Positions 52,087 to 61,178 are shown, numbered from the stretch's first letter. The stretch is 64,000 nt of DNA from Bacillota bacterium (GCA_023388995.1 JAEWFD010000034.1:1-64000); one strand, 5' to 3'. The notes: a model not told the origin generated them from the letters alone. Numbers and translations: made by a program.

Positions 52087-52206
52087 GATACTCTAAGTAT
52101 CTTAGAATGTCAACGATTAAATTCTTAATAACTTAGATTTTTTTCGATATGCAATTGATTTTTTTCTAAGTTTAATATAGTATATAATCAAAAGAGGTAC
52201 AAAAAA
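52087..52206. promoter_or_regulatory. CI/Cro operator-promoter region
   Basis: Perfect dyad CTAAG-TAT-CTTAG at 52093-52105, and weaker or half copies at 52124-52136 and 52166-52178. TATAAT-like elements for the repressor lie close to its start (around 52182-52190). Three operators between divergent genes is the usual lambda-type switch. Confidence 0.75.
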
Positions 52207-52812
52207 ATGTCTATACTAAGCGAAAACATCAAAAAACTACGAGAAGTTAACAATTATTCACAAGATGAACTAGGGCAAAAGTTAGGAATTAGTGGAAAAA
52301 CAATATCTTCTTGGGAAAATGAAAGAAGTGAGCCAAGAATGGGGATGATCGAAGACCTGGCAAAAATTTTCAGATGTAAAAAATCTGATATTCTTGGAGA
52401 AACAGAAATAAAAAATGGAAACTGGATCCCAGTGCTGGGCCACGTTGCCGCAGGGATTCCTATAGAAGCTGTAGAAGACATCATCGACTATGAAGAAATT
52501 TCAGAAGAGATGGCACGCAGTGGTGATCATTTTGCTCTGCAAATCAAAGGTGATTCTATGGAGCCTAAATTTAGTCAAGGAGATGTAGTAATTGTTAAGA
52601 AACAAGTTACTATCGATTCTGGTCAGATTGGGATAGTATTGGTTAATGGACATGAGGCTACTTGCAAGAAAATCACCTATACTGAAAGTGGAATTATGCT
52701 TATCTCCACTAATCCTTCATTTGAACCCCAGTATTATACGGCAGAGCAGATCACTAATCTTCCCGTAGTAATACTTGGTAGAGTTGTTGAATTGAGAGCG
52801 AAATTTAAATAA
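52207..52812 (+). CDS. CI-like repressor with S24/LexA-type protease domain
   Basis: 201 residues. HTH in residues 8-60 (LREVNNYSQDELGQKLGISGKTISSWENERSEP), then a LexA-like domain: cleavage site HVAAG (Ala82-Gly83), GDSMEP with Ser117 and ATCKKI with the catalytic Lys near 154. It keeps the prophage silent; RecA-stimulated self-cleavage upon DNA damage should trigger induction. Confidence 0.93.
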   Translation: MSILSENIKKLREVNNYSQDELGQKLGISGKTISSWENERSEPRMGMIEDLAKIFRCKKSDILGETEIKNGNWIPVLGHVAAGIPIEAVEDIIDYEEISEEMARSGDHFALQIKGDSMEPKFSQGDVVIVKKQVTIDSGQIGIVLVNGHEATCKKITYTESGIMLISTNPSFEPQYYTAEQITNLPVVILGRVVELRAKFK

Positions 52813-52871
52813 TTTAGGTACTTATGCCGTTATAACGGATGTACATATACGCAATAGGCGGGGAGGTAAAA

Positions 52872-53921
52872 ATGGAATTGAATGAGAGATTATACGCATT
52901 GACTGAGAGAATAAAGCAGTTATTTTCTCAAATTAAGACGGAGGAGGCAACCAAGCAATCGTTTATTCTTCCTTTTTTTCAATTACTGGGATATGACGTA
53001 TTTAATCCACTAGAATTTTGCCCTGAATTTGTAGCTGATGTCGGAATTAAGAAAGGAGAAAAGGTTGATTACGTTATATTAACTGATGGAAAGCCATTTA
53101 TCCTTATTGAAGCTAAAGCATGTTTTGAGAAATTAGAAAAACACGATTCACAACTATTCAGATATTTTGGTACTACAGAGTCAAAATTTGCAATTTTAAC
53201 AAACGGAATAATTTATAGATTCTTTACTGATCTTGAAAAACCTAATAAGATGGATTCTTCACCTTTCTTCGAGCTCAATATGCTTGAATTAAATGATCAA
53301 AGTATTCAATACTTAGAAAACTTTGTTAAATCGAATTTAAATGTTGACAATATCATGAACTCGGCCACTGAATTGAAATACTTAAACTTGACTAAAAGCT
53401 TTTTTAAGGAATTACTCGATAACCCAACAGACGAATTTGTTCGCCATATAATGAGTAATTTTTATGAAGGAACAAAAACACAAGCAGTTATTGATAAATT
53501 TAGACCTATTATCAAGAAGGGTATCAACCAATATATCAATGACAGGATGAGTGCAAAATTCAAAGAAACTTTGAGTAATAGTGAACTTGAAGAAATAATG
53601 ATTGTCGAAGAAACTACACAAGAAGAATCACGGATTGTGACAACAGAGGATGAACTATTTGCTTACTCAATTATTAAATCGATTTTGAGGAACACTGTGT
53701 CAGTAAAAAGAATATTCTACAAAGATACTGAATCTTATTTCGGAATTATGCTTGATAACAACATACGAAAATGGATTTGCCGAATTAATATTAAAGCAAA
53801 AGGAATGATACTATTTCTGCCTGGTGAAGATAAGTCATCCATTAGGTATAACTTAAATGACCTTGATGACTTGTATGAATATTCAGCGCAAATTGAAGAG
53901 GCTGTGAAACGATACTTATAA
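52872..53921 (+). CDS. HsdR_N-type (restriction-enzyme R-like) protein
   Basis: About 349 residues. N-terminal PD-(D/E)XK-like domain: TKQSFILPFFQLLGYDVFNP, DVGIKKGEKVDYVIL and KPFILIEAKACFEKL (D ... ExK) in residues 20-115, then ILTNGIIYRFFTDL. C-terminal part unknown. No methylase or helicase is adjacent, so it is not a complete restriction system. Such orphans are common between repressor and integrase genes. GGGAGG marks ATG 52872. Confidence 0.8.
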   Translation: MELNERLYALTERIKQLFSQIKTEEATKQSFILPFFQLLGYDVFNPLEFCPEFVADVGIKKGEKVDYVILTDGKPFILIEAKACFEKLEKHDSQLFRYFGTTESKFAILTNGIIYRFFTDLEKPNKMDSSPFFELNMLELNDQSIQYLENFVKSNLNVDNIMNSATELKYLNLTKSFFKELLDNPTDEFVRHIMSNFYEGTKTQAVIDKFRPIIKKGINQYINDRMSAKFKETLSNSELEEIMIVEETTQEESRIVTTEDELFAYSIIKSILRNTVSVKRIFYKDTESYFGIMLDNNIRKWICRINIKAKGMILFLPGEDKSSIRYNLNDLDDLYEYSAQIEEAVKRYL

Positions 53922-53933
53922 TATAAAAAAGAA

Positions 53934-54000
53934 CGCCCCAGACTGGTACTCTGTGGCGATCGGCATAACAATAAACTCGAAAAGTTCCTTTTGTTATGCC
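53934..54000. other. Two hairpins ahead of the recombinase gene
   Basis: The first (53934-53958, CGCC-C-CAGA ... TCTG-T-GGCG) has a T-run on the minus side and can act as a leftward terminator. The second is a perfect 10-bp inverted repeat GGCATAACAA/TTGTTATGCC (53962-53971 and 53991-54000), just ahead of the recombinase ribosome site; possibly regulatory. Confidence 0.55.
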
Positions 54001-54033
54001 CCTATGATATCACAAATCGAGGAGGAATAGAAC

Positions 54034-55554
54034 ATGAAGTTTCAAGAAGCAAAATATGCTGTTGCATACGCAAGGTTCTCATCAGATAATCAGCGTACCG
54101 AGTCTATAGATGCCCAAATAAGAGCAATCAAAGAATATTGCGTTAGAGAAAACTATGTTCTGCTGCAGATCTACGTTGATGAAGCTCAAAGTGCAACTAG
54201 TGATAAACGTGATCAATTTCAGCAGATGATAGCTGATTCTAGGAACAATGATTTTCAATATATAATTGTACATAAGTTAGATCGATTTTCTCGTGATCGA
54301 TACGATAGTGCTGTCTATAAACGTCAGCTGCGTAATAATGGAGTTAGAGTTGTTTCAGTATTAGAAAGGCTCGATGATTCGCCAGAATCAGTTATTCTTG
54401 AAGCGTTACTAGAAGCCATGTCAGAGTATTATTCAGTAAATCTTGCTAGAGAAGTACGCAAAGGTATGAAAGAGAATGCTCTAAAATGCATTCACACCGG
54501 GGGTACTCCTGCATTGGGATATGAGGTAAATCCACAAAGCAAAATGTATACTGTAAATGCTTTAGAGGCAGATACTGTTCGCATCATCTTCGAATTGTAT
54601 GTAAATGATTATGGTTATGCCAAGATAGCCAATATTTTAAATAGCAAAGGCAGAAAAACAAAAAGAGGAAAGCCTTTCAGTAAAAACTCTATCAGAGAAA
54701 TTTTGACTAACGAAAAGTATAAAGGTGTATACGTATTCAATAAATCATCTAGTAAAATTAATGGAAAACGGAATCGACATGTATATAAAAATGACGAAGA
54801 GATAACGAGAATTCCTGGAGGTATACCAGAAATAGTATCTGTTGAAATATGGAATAGGGCAAATTCCAAACTTGGGAAGCTGACTCGGCCACGAAAGAAT
54901 GCCAATCGTGAATATCTATTTACAGGCAGGATCCAATGCGGGAAATGCGGAAGTTCATTTATAGGCCGCTCGTACAAATACAAAGATAATGAGCGTTATA
55001 ATTATGCATGTAATTCTAAGCTACGTCGTACTGGTTGCGATGCAGAAACAATACTTGCTGACCATCTCGAGAATATTGTGTTTGATTTAATACATAGCCA
55101 GTTTTTAACAGATGCTGCAATTGACAATATTGCAGAAAAAATGCAGGAAATTATTGCCTCAACATCTATAGAAGCTAAATCACTCTTAATTGAAACCAAG
55201 AAAAAACTTGATCATTGTGAAAATAAATCTAGGCGATTGCTAGATTTGTACTATAATCAAGCGATCGATATAGCTGAGTTTAAGAATGAATCTCAAGTTA
55301 TTTCTGGCGAAATGAAAATGCTACAAGACATAATTGATAACAGTATACATCAAGAAGTAGTATATAGTAATGCTGCCGATATCAAAAAATTTCTTGTAGA
55401 AATTAGAAATACCGGAAATAAAAAAATCCTCGTGGATTCGTTTGTAGATAAAATTATTGTACAATCTGATGAAGTAATCATATATTTGAAAGATGCAAGT
55501 GATTTTGGCGTTAAGGTACAGAGTGCTGTCCTTGCGCCATTTTTAGTTTATTAA
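54034..55554 (+). CDS. Large serine recombinase (phage integrase)
   Basis: 506 residues. Resolvase catalytic domain with YARFSSDNQ (nucleophile Ser16), HKLDRFSRDRYDS and EYYSVNLAREVRKGM; recombinase domain (GYAKIANILNSKGRKTKRGKPFSKNSI); zinc ribbon (CGKCGSSF ... YACNSKLRRTGC); coiled-coil region to residue 440; short C-terminus. GAGGAGG ahead of the ATG. The 12-bp att core falls in its last codons (GTC CTT GCG CCA = VLAP), so the last four residues and stop are chromosomal. In circular phage DNA the frame would run on for 21 other residues. Confidence 0.95.
   Translation: MKFQEAKYAVAYARFSSDNQRTESIDAQIRAIKEYCVRENYVLLQIYVDEAQSATSDKRDQFQQMIADSRNNDFQYIIVHKLDRFSRDRYDSAVYKRQLRNNGVRVVSVLERLDDSPESVILEALLEAMSEYYSVNLAREVRKGMKENALKCIHTGGTPALGYEVNPQSKMYTVNALEADTVRIIFELYVNDYGYAKIANILNSKGRKTKRGKPFSKNSIREILTNEKYKGVYVFNKSSSKINGKRNRHVYKNDEEITRIPGGIPEIVSVEIWNRANSKLGKLTRPRKNANREYLFTGRIQCGKCGSSFIGRSYKYKDNERYNYACNSKLRRTGCDAETILADHLENIVFDLIHSQFLTDAAIDNIAEKMQEIIASTSIEAKSLLIETKKKLDHCENKSRRLLDLYYNQAIDIAEFKNESQVISGEMKMLQDIIDNSIHQEVVYSNAADIKKFLVEIRNTGNKKILVDSFVDKIIVQSDEVIIYLKDASDFGVKVQSAVLAPFLVY
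55528..55539. repeat. attR core (within recombinase 3' end)
   Basis: GTCCTTGCGCCA, identical to the 3' end of tRNA-Ser at 18299-18310. Phage DNA lies to the left, chromosome to the right. Confidence 0.88.
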
Positions 55555-55616
55555 TTGTTGATTGAAACAATTAGGGCAAAATCAAGTTCAGAGATTAGCA
55601 GCTAATCTCTTTTTTT
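55553..55616 (+). terminator. Original chromosomal tRNA-Ser trailer: hairpin plus terminator
   Basis: Hairpin AATTGTT-GATTGA-AACAATT (55553-55572), then a strong stem AGAGATTA/TAATCTCT (55590-55610) with a T-run. Same order and spacing as behind attL. It now also ends the recombinase transcript. Confidence 0.85.
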
Positions 55617-55734
55617 ATCTTTTCACCTGATCCTTCTTTATGCATTTACGAGTACCTGCATCTTTTTATGTACAGGAAAGTATGATACTATAAACTAAAC
55701 TTAATTTATATATTTCATATATGGATGAAATAGC

Positions 55735-55911
55735 ATGGCAAACACAAATGATAAAAATACCAGCATCAAACAAACAGTAAAATCAGGAATAACATTTGGG
55801 AGTGCACTAGCAATGGTTATCAGCTACACTACCTGGCATTCAGTCGGCTGGGCGATTATTCATGGCTTGTTAAGCTGGGTATATGTTATTTACTTTTTAT
55901 TAAGGTACTAA
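55735..55911 (+). CDS. Small membrane protein
   Basis: 58 residues: polar start, one segment GSALAMVISYTTW and a second WAIIHGLLSWVYVIYFLL. The SVGWAIIHGLLSWVYVIYF end resembles a small family common in gut Firmicutes. Weak ribosome site. First chromosomal gene right of the prophage. Confidence 0.6.
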   Translation: MANTNDKNTSIKQTVKSGITFGSALAMVISYTTWHSVGWAIIHGLLSWVYVIYFLLRY

Positions 55912-56005
55912 ACTTTAAGATGTTATTGCAAAGAATTGTCATTCATCTATACTTTCTTATCCATTACAACCCGATTGCCATAGTAGCCACATAAAGGGGG
56001 TATCC

Positions 56006-57247
56006 ATGATGTATAAACTTCTTCTGTCTTGTATTGTCATGATCCTCATTCTGGCTGGATGTTCAAAAACTACGATTCAGCCTAACGAAGAAGATAAGCT
56101 ACCTATTGCCTTGAAGTGCGTCAATCCTGATGCAACCTATACCATTGGTAACACAAAGCTTTCTTTTTCCCAAACTGCTGCATATACATTATACGTAGAT
56201 GCTGATAAGCAAAACGCACTCATGGCTATGCCATGTGAGCAAACACATCAGGCAACATTTGAACTATTAAATGATGGTGAGACTTTACCGGAAAATACGC
56301 TTCTGCTCGGATATTTAAACAGTGTTCTGGCAAATGATCCAAGCAAGCCAGATGGCTATCAGGTTGGTTTCGACGGAAGTTCAACCTTAACGTTTATGGA
56401 TCATCCAGAGCGTTCTAACTGGTTACTTAGCTGCAAAGAAAATGAGCCTGCATGCATAGCATATATTCAGGCCATTCGCGATTGGAGCATCGCTAGCTTG
56501 CAGTCTGCCTTGCATGCCGAAGAAATAACCCCTCACATCTTTACAAGCAGATCATTTAACAGCCGGAATACAACCACACTTGGTATGGGCAATGTGAATC
56601 TGTCACAATTTCAGAAACATGAACAGCGCTTAATTCTGAGTGCTGATGTCATTACCGCAATACCTATTGAATTTACCACTTTAAAAGATGTTAGCATGAC
56701 GGAAGAATTGTATAAGAGTGTTGCTGATGCTGCAATATGGTACAGCTGCTATGAAGATGCCTGCAGCCAATCCGAAAATCCCGCTGTCACTTTGTTTCGC
56801 TCTGAATGGAGTCAATTTGATGGCATGTATGCTGTCGTGTTAGAAGAAGACTTTTGGGACGCAAAGAATGAACTGCTCGGAGATGATATTGCTTTGCATG
56901 TGAATGAGTTCCAAAATAGCTTTATCAGCAATGCCCGCGCTAAGTATCATCCTGACCTTAAGATATTTACGAATGGTTCTGAAAGTTACGGAGGTTCCAC
57001 CCCTATAGCTATCTTACTTTCTTACCAACAAACAGGTAATATATATAAAATGCAAGTCATCCGATCTTGGCAAAAAGACGAACCAACACGGCTGCTGAAA
57101 GAAGATGGTACATGGACAGCCGGAATAAACGATAGCACCACCGTTTATCTTTGGGAACATCAAAACGATTTCCTGAAATGGGAATTCACATTAGAAGACC
57201 AAGGCAATCGCTTGATGAAACTCATTGATTCAAACATAATCCCTTAA
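56006..57247 (+). CDS. Lipoprotein, unknown function
   Basis: 413 residues. Lipoprotein signal with lipobox LILAGC (Cys19), so exported and lipid-anchored. Mature part beta-rich with several Cys (YSCYEDACSQ, SCKENEPACIAY), which could form disulfides. Not recognised as a known family. The start has AAAGGGGG ahead of a double ATG. Confidence 0.75.
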   Translation: MMYKLLLSCIVMILILAGCSKTTIQPNEEDKLPIALKCVNPDATYTIGNTKLSFSQTAAYTLYVDADKQNALMAMPCEQTHQATFELLNDGETLPENTLLLGYLNSVLANDPSKPDGYQVGFDGSSTLTFMDHPERSNWLLSCKENEPACIAYIQAIRDWSIASLQSALHAEEITPHIFTSRSFNSRNTTTLGMGNVNLSQFQKHEQRLILSADVITAIPIEFTTLKDVSMTEELYKSVADAAIWYSCYEDACSQSENPAVTLFRSEWSQFDGMYAVVLEEDFWDAKNELLGDDIALHVNEFQNSFISNARAKYHPDLKIFTNGSESYGGSTPIAILLSYQQTGNIYKMQVIRSWQKDEPTRLLKEDGTWTAGINDSTTVYLWEHQNDFLKWEFTLEDQGNRLMKLIDSNIIP

Positions 57248-57284
57248 AAAGGTACGATACATCTCTGTGATGCATTGTACCTTT
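57248..57284 (+). terminator. Terminator of the lipoprotein gene
   Basis: AAAGGTAC ... GTACCTTT stem with inner partial pairing, then T-rich sequence. Confidence 0.75.
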
Positions 57285-57632
57285 CATTCATTCGTTAATC
57301 GAATACAGCTATTAAGTAATGCGATAACAATAGAAAGCGCTGAACAGAATGGTATAAAGCAACCTAACGTGAATTATGTCATCAATTTATAGTTTTGCTG
57401 CGAAAACTAATTGCCCTCTGTGATTGGATCACTATATTCATAGTTTGTTGCTATGCCTGCAACAACTTATTTATTTATATCCTCCCATCTTTCAGCTTTA
57501 AAATTCCACTGATTTTAACCACCAAAAAAGAGTTAACCCCTTACATCAAATAAACAATTTTCCTGTTCAATATTAAGATTGTAATTTTTATCTGTAATGA
57601 TATAATACAGCAAAACAAAGGATGGTGCTGCC
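57285..57632. promoter_or_regulatory. Intergenic region with MFS gene promoter
   Basis: About 350 bases without a gene. A promoter TTGTAA-N16-TATAAT ends at 57606, shortly before the MFS start. I see nothing else I can name. Confidence 0.55.
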
Positions 57633-58838
57633 ATGCTCACAAACGATGAAAAGGTCGTTCTCACGATCAAGTTTCTGTATTTCTTTGGAATCGCAATCGC
57701 CAATACATTTGCTCAAGTGTATTTATATAACTATACCGGTTCTTTCTTCCAGATGTCGATTTATACCATTTGCAGGTCTCTGATGATCTTCGCTTTTTTT
57801 TATTGCGCTGCCAAGCTATGTACAAGATTCAATATTATTTACACCATGATTTTAGGAATGATCTTTGTGGCATCTTCTTTGATGTTTATGCTGTTTTTGA
57901 AAGAGACCATCGCTGACTCAGTATTCTACGTGTATCTTATTGGCCTGATCTGGGGTGCGGGCGAAGGACTATTCTGGTTTTCCTGCGTTTCCATCCAGCA
58001 GCATATTACTACCATCCAATCCCGCAGTCATTTCTTTGGTGTCAGCGGCGCACTTTCCGGTGTAGCCGGGATTGGTGCTCCTTTGCTCTCTGCAACTATG
58101 CTGGGGCTTATCCCGAACATTGCGCAAGGATACTACACGATCTTTCAGATTACCATTCTGCTATTTATTGTTGCTTCTGTTTTAAGTTTCCAAATCAAAA
58201 CGAAACCGGCATTTTCCACTTTTTCCCTAAAAGGGAAAATTCTTTGGAACAAGGACAAGCGCTGGCGCTGGATGACTTCCTCCACTTACTTTTACGGCAT
58301 TCGCGACGCTGCCAGTTTCAGCATCACCGGACTTCTCATTTATGAAGCCACCAAAAGCAATGATGCCTTTTATGGCAACCTAGTCAGCATGTTTGCGGTT
58401 GCCTCTGTGATCGCATATTTGCTTGCCAGCAAATGGATTCATACCACAAATCAAACAAAAGTATTATACCAATCATCCTTGCTGGTTGCTTTGTCGGGAT
58501 TGATCTTAGTTTTGCTTCCTAATCTTGCAGGCGCCGTTCTTCATGGATTGCTATTCAATCTCTCCTACGCTTTCTATGACAACTCTTTCAATATTTACAT
58601 CATGAATGAGTTATCCCAATATATCGAGACGGAGAACATCTATGAACGCGTTGTTATGAAAGAAGGATATTTCAACTTCGGCAGAGTCACCGGCTTTCTC
58701 TTTATTATGCTTTTGATTTCTCTCTTGCCGAAACAACAAGCAATGGTCATTGCGATGAGCGTATTATACCTCTTTGCCCCGCTCACATCCTGGTATACCA
58801 TTCGCTACGAGAAGAAGAAACAAGCCAATGAGTCGTAA
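57633..58838 (+). CDS. MFS transporter
   Basis: 401 residues with about 12 hydrophobic segments, split by a loop near residue 195-215 (FSTFSLKGKILWNKDKRWRW). Begins VVLTIKFLYFFGIAIANTFAQVYLYNYTGS. The first half includes GLIWGAGEGLFWFSCVSIQQH, as in YxiO/YwfA-like uncharacterised MFS proteins. Substrate unknown. AAGGATGG ahead of the ATG. Confidence 0.85.
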   Translation: MLTNDEKVVLTIKFLYFFGIAIANTFAQVYLYNYTGSFFQMSIYTICRSLMIFAFFYCAAKLCTRFNIIYTMILGMIFVASSLMFMLFLKETIADSVFYVYLIGLIWGAGEGLFWFSCVSIQQHITTIQSRSHFFGVSGALSGVAGIGAPLLSATMLGLIPNIAQGYYTIFQITILLFIVASVLSFQIKTKPAFSTFSLKGKILWNKDKRWRWMTSSTYFYGIRDAASFSITGLLIYEATKSNDAFYGNLVSMFAVASVIAYLLASKWIHTTNQTKVLYQSSLLVALSGLILVLLPNLAGAVLHGLLFNLSYAFYDNSFNIYIMNELSQYIETENIYERVVMKEGYFNFGRVTGFLFIMLLISLLPKQQAMVIAMSVLYLFAPLTSWYTIRYEKKKQANES

Positions 58839-58841
58839 CGA

Positions 58842-58866
58842 AAGCAGCTGATCAAGCTGCTTTTTT
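58842..58866 (+). terminator. Terminator of the MFS gene
   Basis: AGCAGC-TGATCAA-GCTGCT followed by T residues. Confidence 0.82.
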
Positions 58867-58869
58867 GCG

Positions 58870-58900
58870 CAAAAAAACTCCCTGTCGGAAGACAAAGAGT
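58870..58900 (-). terminator. Terminator of pfp
   Basis: On the minus strand, ACTCTTTGTC pairs with GACAGGGAGT (two G-U pairs), then a run of T residues. Confidence 0.8.
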
Positions 58901-58909
58901 TCTAAATGT

Positions 58910-60118
58910 CTATTTGCGGTATTGGAATGGCTCTACAAAAGCAGGAACACCATTTGCATAGCGAATCACAGGTTGTCCTTCAATCAGCGGACGCATGTAA
59001 GCAATCGCTTCTTTTGTAACACCTGTATAGTTAGGCAAAATCCATTCAGCAGGGAAATTCTTTACATGGTTTGCGACTTGACTTGCATCAACTGCGAAGA
59101 ATTCCACATTGTATGTTTCACCTTCAACACGTTTTACACCAACCATCTTGCCAGTGAAGTTTTTGTCTTGTGAACGCATGTGAGCAGAAAGTCCTAAACG
59201 GAAAGATTCTTCCACGTCAACCAAAGATTGTTCTGTCGCATGGCAACGTTGTGCTGTACTCAAGTCTTGTACTTTCACACGTTTCGCAGCACCGCTGTTC
59301 AAGATCAATTCTTTTACTGCATTTCCGGCACCACCCAAGATTGCATGGCCGAATCCGTCATTTTTAGCTTCTCCGGCAGCAAGGTATGTACCATCCGCAT
59401 AGCGAACACCTTCACTGACAACAACATAACATTTATTTTGTTTGGCAATGCAAGCACGAACTTGATCCAAAAATACTTCTTTATTGAATGCTTGTTCCGG
59501 AAGAACCAGCAAGTCCACTTTGCCGCTCAAGCAAGCACTTGCAGCCAGCCAGCCAGCATCACGACCCATTGTTTCCAAAACAAATACTTCTTCCCGTGTA
59601 TATACGTTAACATCCAGCCAAGTTTGAAGAGCTGTCGTAGCGATGAATTTCGCAGCGCTGCCATATCCAGGGCAGTGGTCAGTTACACACAAATCATTAT
59701 CAACTGTTTTCGGGCATCCAACAAATTGGTGCTCTGTGATATTATGTTCTTTCGCATATTGGCTCAAAGCATACACAGTATCCATAGAGTCATTCCCGCC
59801 GATATAAAACATCGTATCAATATTGTATTTTTTCAGAACCGCAAACAATTTCTCGAAATCTGCAACATTATCCCGTTTCAATTTATAACGGCAAGATCCT
59901 AATGCAGAAGACGGAGTTTGACGTAACGTGGCATTTTCTTCTTCGCTCATATGAGTGAGATCAACGAAACGTTCTTGAAGGATTCCTTCAATCCCGTGCA
60001 ATCCACCATATACAGTATCATAAATTTGATTCAGCTGATTGCCTTTGACGACGCCAGCCAAGGTTGCGTTGATGACAGAAGTTGGTCCGCCTGATTGCGC
60101 AACTAAACAATTACCCAT
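58910..60118 (-). CDS. pfp: Phosphofructokinase, pyrophosphate-dependent type
   Basis: 402 residues. VAQSGGPTSVINATLAG opening, IGGNDSMDTVYAL, GCPKTVDNDL and METMGRDAGWLAA-type motifs. Asp in GGND(S) and Lys in PKTVDNDL are the marks of PPi-using enzymes, in place of Gly residues in ATP enzymes. It interconverts fructose 6-phosphate and fructose 1,6-bisphosphate, reversible glycolysis with PPi saving ATP. Single gene with its own terminator. Confidence 0.92.
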   Translation of the reverse strand: MGNCLVAQSGGPTSVINATLAGVVKGNQLNQIYDTVYGGLHGIEGILQERFVDLTHMSEEENATLRQTPSSALGSCRYKLKRDNVADFEKLFAVLKKYNIDTMFYIGGNDSMDTVYALSQYAKEHNITEHQFVGCPKTVDNDLCVTDHCPGYGSAAKFIATTALQTWLDVNVYTREEVFVLETMGRDAGWLAASACLSGKVDLLVLPEQAFNKEVFLDQVRACIAKQNKCYVVVSEGVRYADGTYLAAGEAKNDGFGHAILGGAGNAVKELILNSGAAKRVKVQDLSTAQRCHATEQSLVDVEESFRLGLSAHMRSQDKNFTGKMVGVKRVEGETYNVEFFAVDASQVANHVKNFPAEWILPNYTGVTKEAIAYMRPLIEGQPVIRYANGVPAFVEPFQYRK

Positions 60119-60274
60119 TGCTAATACCTCCTAATTTGTACGCCGATATTGTAACATAAAGCAACATGCGATGAAAGTCTTTGCGATGAAATATGCTGAT
60201 ATCCCCTAATGTAACGGCTACCAAAACAGGAATTCAGCAAGCCTGTTCGATTTCCCAAATATCTTCGCAAATGA

Positions 60275-60649
60275 TCAGCGTATTTCTTTCAAAATAGCCG
60301 GCAAAAAAGCAATGATCTGGTAAAACTTGCACGCGTCACTTTCTTTCATCCACAAGATCGGAGAGTGTACAATAAGGTCATTGCGCCTGCAAATATTGAT
60401 CACAAACAGCCCTTCCGCCTTGCGCTTCCGTTCATCATACACATAAGAAAGCAGCACATCAGAACTATTTTGGTATTGCTGGTAAAAAAGAATCCGCTCC
60501 TGACAGATTACGAATAATTCATACTTGGCAAAAATGAGCCGGGCTTGTCTGCCATCCACAATCTCACAGGGCAAATCAAGCAGCAGTTGCTGCGACTTCA
60601 GAAGTCGTGCAGCATCCAGCAATGTGGGAATATGACGAATCGATCTCAT
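60275..60649 (-). CDS. Small protein, unknown
   Basis: About 124 residues, mixed strands and helices, basic (DGRQARLIFAKYELFVICQERILFYQQY). AGGTGGTGAG supports the ATG at 60649. It is divergent from the GntR gene. Not recognised. Confidence 0.62.
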   Translation of the reverse strand: MRSIRHIPTLLDAARLLKSQQLLLDLPCEIVDGRQARLIFAKYELFVICQERILFYQQYQNSSDVLLSYVYDERKRKAEGLFVINICRRNDLIVHSPILWMKESDACKFYQIIAFLPAILKEIR

Positions 60650-60735
60650 TGTTCTCACCACCTCTTTTTAGTATGCCTGCCAAATAGTGATTCTCTGTCA
60701 AATTGATCGCTTTATTTGCAAATCTTCAAAAATAA

Positions 60736-60784
60736 TTGACAAAGAAAGAAAACAGGTATATTGTATATAACGTATATATACAAT
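60736..60784 (+). promoter_or_regulatory. Promoter and operator of the GntR-ABC operon
   Basis: TTGACA (60736-60741) and a -10 region about 15-17 bases on, overlapped by a perfect inverted repeat ATTGTATATA-ACGTA-TATATACAAT (60760-60784). The site fits the GntR regulator encoded next, so self-control is likely. Confidence 0.78.
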
Positions 60785-60800
60785 AATTTAGGAGCTTACT

Positions 60801-61178
60801 ATGGACATTCTCATCACCAACAGCAGTGACAAGCCGCTATACGAACAAATAATAGCGCAAATTAAACAGCAAATCCTGTCCGGAATGCTTCAGGAGGGTG
60901 AAATGCTGCCTTCTATGCGCCTTCTTGCCAAGGAATTGCGCATCAGCGTTATTACCACCAAACGTGCATATGAGGAACTGGAACGCGAGGGGTTTATCAT
61001 CACCATGACCGGACGAGGAAGCTTCGTGGCACCAAAAAATCTGGAAATTATCAAAGAAGAACGCTTGAAACAAATTGAGGAGCTGCTATGCAAAGCAATT
61101 GAGGTTGCCAGCACCAGCAACATCCCTCTTTCCGACATTCAAGACATGCTTCAACTACTATGCAAGGAGGAATTATAA
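60801..61178 (+). CDS. GntR-family regulator, YtrA type
   Basis: 125 residues. Winged helix (PLYEQIIAQIKQQILSGMLQEGEMLPSMRLLAKELRISVITTKRAYEELEREGFI ... GRGSFVA) with only a short helical tail, as in the YtrA subfamily that controls neighbouring ABC transporters. Stop overlaps the ABC gene's start (TAATG). Confidence 0.92.
   Translation: MDILITNSSDKPLYEQIIAQIKQQILSGMLQEGEMLPSMRLLAKELRISVITTKRAYEELEREGFIITMTGRGSFVAPKNLEIIKEERLKQIEELLCKAIEVASTSNIPLSDIQDMLQLLCKEEL

Larger units (their letters stand above)
18299..55539. mobile_element. Integrated HK97-type siphophage (about 37.2 kb), apparently complete
   Basis: Bounded by the 12-bp repeat GTCCTTGCGCCA at 18299-18310 and 55528-55539. It contains recombinase, repressor and Cro, replication, terminase, portal, protease, capsid, tail, tape measure, tail tip, holin and endolysin genes in the normal order of cos-type siphophages. 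Late genes run leftward. Repressor and recombinase run rightward. Accessory genes sit at the left end and at a few inserted positions. Most structural genes look intact, so it may be inducible; that has not been shown. Confidence 0.93.

Noticed and set aside
52872..53921. Complete type I restriction system
   Set aside because: Only an R-like N-terminal domain is present; no methylase, specificity subunit or helicase motor is encoded nearby.
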